Source: Paraprevotella xylaniphila YIT 11841 (GTDB lineage Bacteria > Bacteroidota > Bacteroidia > Bacteroidales > Bacteroidaceae). Taken from it: a stretch of DNA of 64,000 nt. The notes beneath the pieces were generated by a model that saw only the letters and a program-made list of their open reading frames with translations, made no database searches and was not told where the DNA came from. This document shows positions 60,212 to 64,000 of this stretch, in pieces (position 1 is the stretch's first letter; each line of letters starts with the position of its first letter). The DNA lies in the NCBI RefSeq assembly GCF_000205165.1, contig NZ_GL883812.1, positions 1-64,000 on the forward strand, given 5' to 3'. A program made the position numbers and the translations under genes.

Positions 60212-61549
60212 ATGGATATTCAGAGAATAATGGCTCAGCTTGAGGCCAAGCATCCTGGTGAAAAGGAGTATTTGCAAGCAGTTCGTGAAGTGCTTATCTC
60301 CATAGAAGACGTGTATAATCGCCATCCTGAATTTGAACGTGCCAAATTAATCGAACGGTTGGTGGAGCCGGAACGCATCATCATGTTCAGGGTCCCTTGG
60401 GTGGACGACAAGGGAGAGGTTCAGGTCAACTTGGGTTATCGGGTACAGTTCAACAGTGCCATCGGCCCGTATAAGGGTGGATTGCGTTTCCATGCGTCCG
60501 TGAACCTTTCCATATTGAAGTTCCTTGGTTTTGAGCAGACATTCAAAAATGCACTGACCACACTGCCCATGGGGGGAGGTAAGGGAGGTTCCGATTTTTC
60601 GCCACGCGGCAAGAGCGATGCCGAAATCATGCGTTTCTGTCAGGCTTTCATGAACGAGCTTTACCGTTATATCGGTCCGGAAATCGACATCCCGGCTGGT
60701 GATATCGGTGTGGGGGCAAGAGAAGTGGGCTACCTCTTCGGGCAGTATAAGAAGCTTACGCGGGATTGGAGCGGTGTGCTCACCGGAAAAGGGCTTGAAT
60801 TCGGTGGCTCGTTGGTGCGCCCCGAGGCCACCGGATATGGAGGGCTCTATTTTGTGCGTGAAATGTTGTCCGACAAAGGTATCGACATCCGGGGCAAGCG
60901 CGTGGCCATCAGCGGATTCGGCAATGTAGCCTGGGGCGCTGCCCAAAAGGCCACACAGATGGGCGCCAAGGTGGTGACTATTTCCGGTCCCGACGGATAC
61001 ATTTATGACGAAGACGGGCTCGACGAAGAAAAGATTGCGTACATGTTGGAACTTCGTGCGAGCGGGAACGATATTTGCAGCCCCTATGCGGAACGCTTTG
61101 CGGGGGCTAAGTTCGTGGCAGGCCGTCGTCCGTGGGAAGTGAAGTGCGATATCGCCTTGCCGTGCGCCACGCAAAACGAGCTGAACGGAGAAGATGCCCG
61201 GCACCTTATCGAAAACGGAGTGATATGCGTGGGCGAAATCTCCAATATGGGATGTACGCCCGAAGCCATTGATGCGTTCATTGCCCATAAGATGCTTTAC
61301 GCTCCGGGCAAGGCTGTCAACGCCGGAGGCGTGGCCACATCCGGATTGGAGATGAGCCAGAATGCCATGCACCTCAGTTGGGCGGCCGAAGAGGTGGACC
61401 AGAAACTTCATGCCATTATGCACGGTATCCATGAGCAGTGTGTGAAATACGGCACTGAGCCGGACGGTTATGTCAATTATGTGAAAGGAGCCAATGTGGC
61501 CGGATTCATGAAAGTGGCCAAGGCCATGATGGCGCAAGGAGTAGTATAG
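60212..61549 (+). CDS. gdhA: Glutamate dehydrogenase (NADP-type)
   Basis: Reversible amination of 2-oxoglutarate to glutamate, the main ammonium entry in Bacteroides. 445 residues of the hexameric class: GPYKGGLRFHASVNLSILKFLGFEQ, catalytic Lys in PMGGGKGGSDF, dinucleotide fold VAISGFGNVAWGAA and NAGGVATSGLEMSQN. Length and motifs fit the NADP-linked bacterial form. Own promoter and terminator. Confidence 0.96.
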   Translation: MDIQRIMAQLEAKHPGEKEYLQAVREVLISIEDVYNRHPEFERAKLIERLVEPERIIMFRVPWVDDKGEVQVNLGYRVQFNSAIGPYKGGLRFHASVNLSILKFLGFEQTFKNALTTLPMGGGKGGSDFSPRGKSDAEIMRFCQAFMNELYRYIGPEIDIPAGDIGVGAREVGYLFGQYKKLTRDWSGVLTGKGLEFGGSLVRPEATGYGGLYFVREMLSDKGIDIRGKRVAISGFGNVAWGAAQKATQMGAKVVTISGPDGYIYDEDGLDEEKIAYMLELRASGNDICSPYAERFAGAKFVAGRRPWEVKCDIALPCATQNELNGEDARHLIENGVICVGEISNMGCTPEAIDAFIAHKMLYAPGKAVNAGGVATSGLEMSQNAMHLSWAAEEVDQKLHAIMHGIHEQCVKYGTEPDGYVNYVKGANVAGFMKVAKAMMAQGVV

Positions 61550-61576
61550 GTGGTTTTGTCATGAGGTAGAAAAGGG

Positions 61577-61617
61577 AGCGGTGCCGGAAATAATCATTTT
61601 CGGGTACCGCTTTTTTG
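61577..61617 (+). terminator. Terminator after gdhA
   Basis: AGCGGTGCCGGAAA pairs with TTTCGGGTACCGCT with small bulges, followed by TTTTT. Confidence 0.75.
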
Positions 61618-61690
61618 TGCCGCATTTTTTGCATGCTTGCGGATTTTTGTGTTTATTTGTTTCCGCAATCAGAGATAAGGACAGGCTATT

Positions 61691-64000
61691 ATGACAGACG
61701 ATAAAAACAAAGAATGCCCGCTCTTGCGGGACACCGCTTTTGTGGACCTGATGAAGCGGCGCATTTTCAATGTGTTGCTCATCGCCAACCCGTATGACGC
61801 TTTCATGTTGGAGGATGACGGACGGGTGGAAGAAAAGATTTTCGATGAATACGTGAAATTGGGTTTGCGCTATCCGCCCCGTTTTTTCCAAGTCGCTTCG
61901 CAGGAAGAGGCGGAAGAAGAGTTGGGCAAGACCACTTTCGATTTGATTATCTGCATGCCCGGCACGGACAATAATGACGTGTTCGACATCGCACGGGGCA
62001 TCAAGACGGACAATCCCACGATACCTATCGTCGTGCTGACTCCGTTCAGCCATGGTATCCGGAAGAGTATGGAGAACATGGACTTTTCTATTTTCGATTA
62101 CGTGTTTTGTTGGTTGGGTAATACGGACTTGTTGCTCTCTATCATCAAGTTGATAGAAGACAAAATGAACTTGGAGAACGACGTGGCGGCCGGAGTACAG
62201 ATGATATTGTTGGTAGAAGACTCCATCCGTTTTTATTCCTCCATCTTGCCCAACCTCTACCGGTTCGTGCTCCAACAAAGCCTGGAATTTGCCACAGAGG
62301 CACTGAACGCCCAACTCGAGACGTTGCGCATGCGTGGGCGGCCTAAGATCGTGTTGGCACGTACGTATGAAGAAGCTTGGGGCTTGTACACTCGTCATAA
62401 AGAGAATACATTAGGGGTCATCAGCGACTGCCGCTTTCCCCGTAACGGGAAGACGGACGAGATGGCCGGTTACGAGTTATTGTCGGCCATCCGTGCCGAA
62501 GACGAGTTCGTGCCGCTGATTATGGAGTCTACGGAAGCTGATAAGAGTGCTTGGGCCGAGAAGTGCGGGGCGCATTTCATCGACAAGAATTCCAAGAAGA
62601 TAGGGGTCGACTTGCGACGTTTGGTACGTCGGCATTTCGGTTTCGGAGATTTTGTCTTCCTCGACCCGAACACGATGGAAGAGGTGGCGCGCATCAAGAA
62701 CCTGAAAGACCTTCAGAACAATATCTTCACTTTGCCCAAGGAATCGCTCCTTTATCATATTACGCGCAACAACGTGTCGCGTTGGTTGTGCTCGCGGGCA
62801 TTGTTCCCCATATCCGAGTTCCTGAAACATATCACATGGCGTTCGCTCCAAGACGTGGATGCCCATCGTCAAATCATATATGACGCGATTGTGAGCTACC
62901 GCCGGATGAAGAACCAGGGCGTGGTAGCCGTGTTCCACCGCGACCGTTTCGACCGTTTCAGCAATTTCGCACGTATCGGTGAAGGGTCGTTGGGCGGAAA
63001 AGGGCGTGGCTTGGCCTTTCTGGACCACATCATCAAGCAGCATCCGGAATTGAACGCGTTCGACAACGCGGATGTCATGATACCTAAAACGGTGGTGCTC
63101 TGTACGGACATCTTCGACGAGTTCATGGATACGAACGAACTTTACCAGATTGCGCTTTCGGACATTCCGGACGAAGAGATTCTCCGTGCATTCTTGCAAG
63201 CCCGGCTGCCCGAACGCCTGATTGGTGACTTGGAGGCCTATCTCGATGTCGTGCGCCAACCCATAGCCATCCGTTCCTCTTCCTTGCTCGAAGATGCCCA
63301 TTACCAACCTTTTGCCGGGATATACTCCACCTATATGATACCTTACGTGGAGAGTCGTGACGTGCGGCTGAAGATGTTGCGCGATGCCATCAAGGGGGTA
63401 TACGCTTCGGTGTTCTACCGCGACAGCAAGGCGTATATGACGGCCACGAGTAACGTCATCGACCAGGAAAAAATGGCGGTGATTCTTCAGGAAGTGGCCG
63501 GAAACCGTTACGGTGACCGTTTCTACCCGAACATCTCCGGTGTGGCCCGTTCGGTGAACTACTACCCCATCGGGGACGAAAAGGCCGAAGACGGCACGGT
63601 AAACCTTGCGCTCGGGTTGGGGAAATACATCGTGGACGGCGGCATGAACCTGCGCGTCTGTCCGGCCCATCCCGACAAGGTGTTGCAGACGAGCGAGATG
63701 GAAATAGCCTTGCGCGAGACGCAGACGCGGTTTTATGCCCTCGAAATGAAAGCCGTGGAGGAGGATTTCAGGGTGGACGACGGTTTCAACCTGTTGAAAC
63801 TTCCGGTGAAGGAGGCCGAACAGGACGGTTCGCTGCAATTCATTGCTTCCACGTACGACCCCTACGACATGGTGATTCGCGACGGTATTTACGACGGAGG
63901 ACGTAAACTTGTCACCTTCTGCGGCGTGTTGCAGCAGGGCGTGTTCCCCCTTCCGGAGCTTTTGCGGCTGATTCTGAAACTTGGGCGTGAGAGCATGCGC
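61691..64000 (+). CDS. PEP synthase/PPDK-like protein with receiver-like domains (partial)
   Basis: The frame is open from ATG 61691 to the window end: 770 codons, 3' end missing. Residues about 20-145 look like a degenerate receiver; about 170-310 a second receiver with VEDS (Glu176-Asp177), phospho-acceptor-like ISDCRFP (Asp246) and DKNS (Lys299). From about 430 it is the PEP/pyruvate kinase ATP-binding domain (GEGSLGGKGRGLAFL, PIAIRSSSLLEDA). Bacteroides have such proteins annotated as phosphoenolpyruvate synthase; the catalytic His and PEP domain, if present, lie beyond the window. May be a signal-controlled kinase rather than a gluconeogenic enzyme. Confidence 0.85.
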   Translation, partial: MTDDKNKECPLLRDTAFVDLMKRRIFNVLLIANPYDAFMLEDDGRVEEKIFDEYVKLGLRYPPRFFQVASQEEAEEELGKTTFDLIICMPGTDNNDVFDIARGIKTDNPTIPIVVLTPFSHGIRKSMENMDFSIFDYVFCWLGNTDLLLSIIKLIEDKMNLENDVAAGVQMILLVEDSIRFYSSILPNLYRFVLQQSLEFATEALNAQLETLRMRGRPKIVLARTYEEAWGLYTRHKENTLGVISDCRFPRNGKTDEMAGYELLSAIRAEDEFVPLIMESTEADKSAWAEKCGAHFIDKNSKKIGVDLRRLVRRHFGFGDFVFLDPNTMEEVARIKNLKDLQNNIFTLPKESLLYHITRNNVSRWLCSRALFPISEFLKHITWRSLQDVDAHRQIIYDAIVSYRRMKNQGVVAVFHRDRFDRFSNFARIGEGSLGGKGRGLAFLDHIIKQHPELNAFDNADVMIPKTVVLCTDIFDEFMDTNELYQIALSDIPDEEILRAFLQARLPERLIGDLEAYLDVVRQPIAIRSSSLLEDAHYQPFAGIYSTYMIPYVESRDVRLKMLRDAIKGVYASVFYRDSKAYMTATSNVIDQEKMAVILQEVAGNRYGDRFYPNISGVARSVNYYPIGDEKAEDGTVNLALGLGKYIVDGGMNLRVCPAHPDKVLQTSEMEIALRETQTRFYALEMKAVEEDFRVDDGFNLLKLPVKEAEQDGSLQFIASTYDPYDMVIRDGIYDGGRKLVTFCGVLQQGVFPLPELLRLILKLGRESMR

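Noticed and set aside
62477-63838. 453-codon open frame on the minus strand
   Set aside because: Opposite the PEP-synthase-like gene, which is open to the window end and has clear motifs; the minus frame is His/Val-rich noise.

Overview
This window is a chromosomal segment of a Bacteroidales bacterium, most like Bacteroides, Phocaeicola, Paraprevotella or Parabacteroides; I cannot fix the genus by reading. The evidence is the recurrent Bacteroidales -7 promoter box TAnnTTTG(c/t) upstream of many genes, scarce Shine-Dalgarno sequences, and typical families: DUF4270 lipoprotein, Wzi-like outer-membrane protein, BioG, the glycogen gene set, GG-leader peptides with a C39 ABC exporter, and a fused VKOR/thioredoxin protein.

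Layout. 0-8.5 kb: guaA, a GT2 glycosyltransferase, a Wzi-like barrel, a lipoprotein, gapA, miaA, a lipid kinase and a Crp/Fnr regulator. 8.7-17.5 kb: glycogen and pantothenate genes (debranching enzyme, GT4, GH57; then DUF4270 and a stand-alone GT5 domain on the minus strand; panC, panD). 17.8-23.2 kb: tRNA-Ser(UGA), a small conserved-looking protein, a lone tyrosine recombinase, a MATE exporter, a lipoprotein and a His/Pro/Arg-rich secreted protein. 23.4-28 kb: a large outer-membrane barrel and mnmA, separated by 600 bases of repeats. 28-34 kb: a minus-strand biotin operon (bioB-A-F-G-C-D) preceded by a 147-codon ORF that overlaps bioB as ATGA and contains a terminator-like hairpin. 34.1-49.4 kb: a LuxR regulator and a peptide natural-product cluster. 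49.7-64 kb: housekeeping genes (ispE, dnaB, pheT, yebC, gdhA, a PEP-synthase-like protein) interrupted by an AT-rich restriction-modification island between ispE and dnaB.

The most interesting part is 35.0-49.4 kb. It encodes a 76-residue precursor with a double-glycine leader and a six-cysteine core, a C39 peptidase/ABC exporter, a degenerate-C39/VKOR/thioredoxin oxidase, a CarbopepD/TonB-fold barrel, a UDP-glucuronate decarboxylase (UDP-xylose supply) and five putative glycosyltransferases. It also has LanC-like GxxG helical modules, one stand-alone and two fused to glycosyltransferases. I see no LanB, LanM, YcaO or radical SAM gene. My reading is a glycosylated, disulfide-rich secreted peptide, analogous in parts list to glycocins but built from Bacteroidales components. 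Base composition suggests that the precursor, oxidase, barrel and exporter peptidase domain form a cassette swapped into an older, GC-richer locus, with the downstream junction inside the exporter gene at the C39/membrane-domain border.

All assignments come from reading motifs; no database search was run. Promoters and terminators are pattern calls only.
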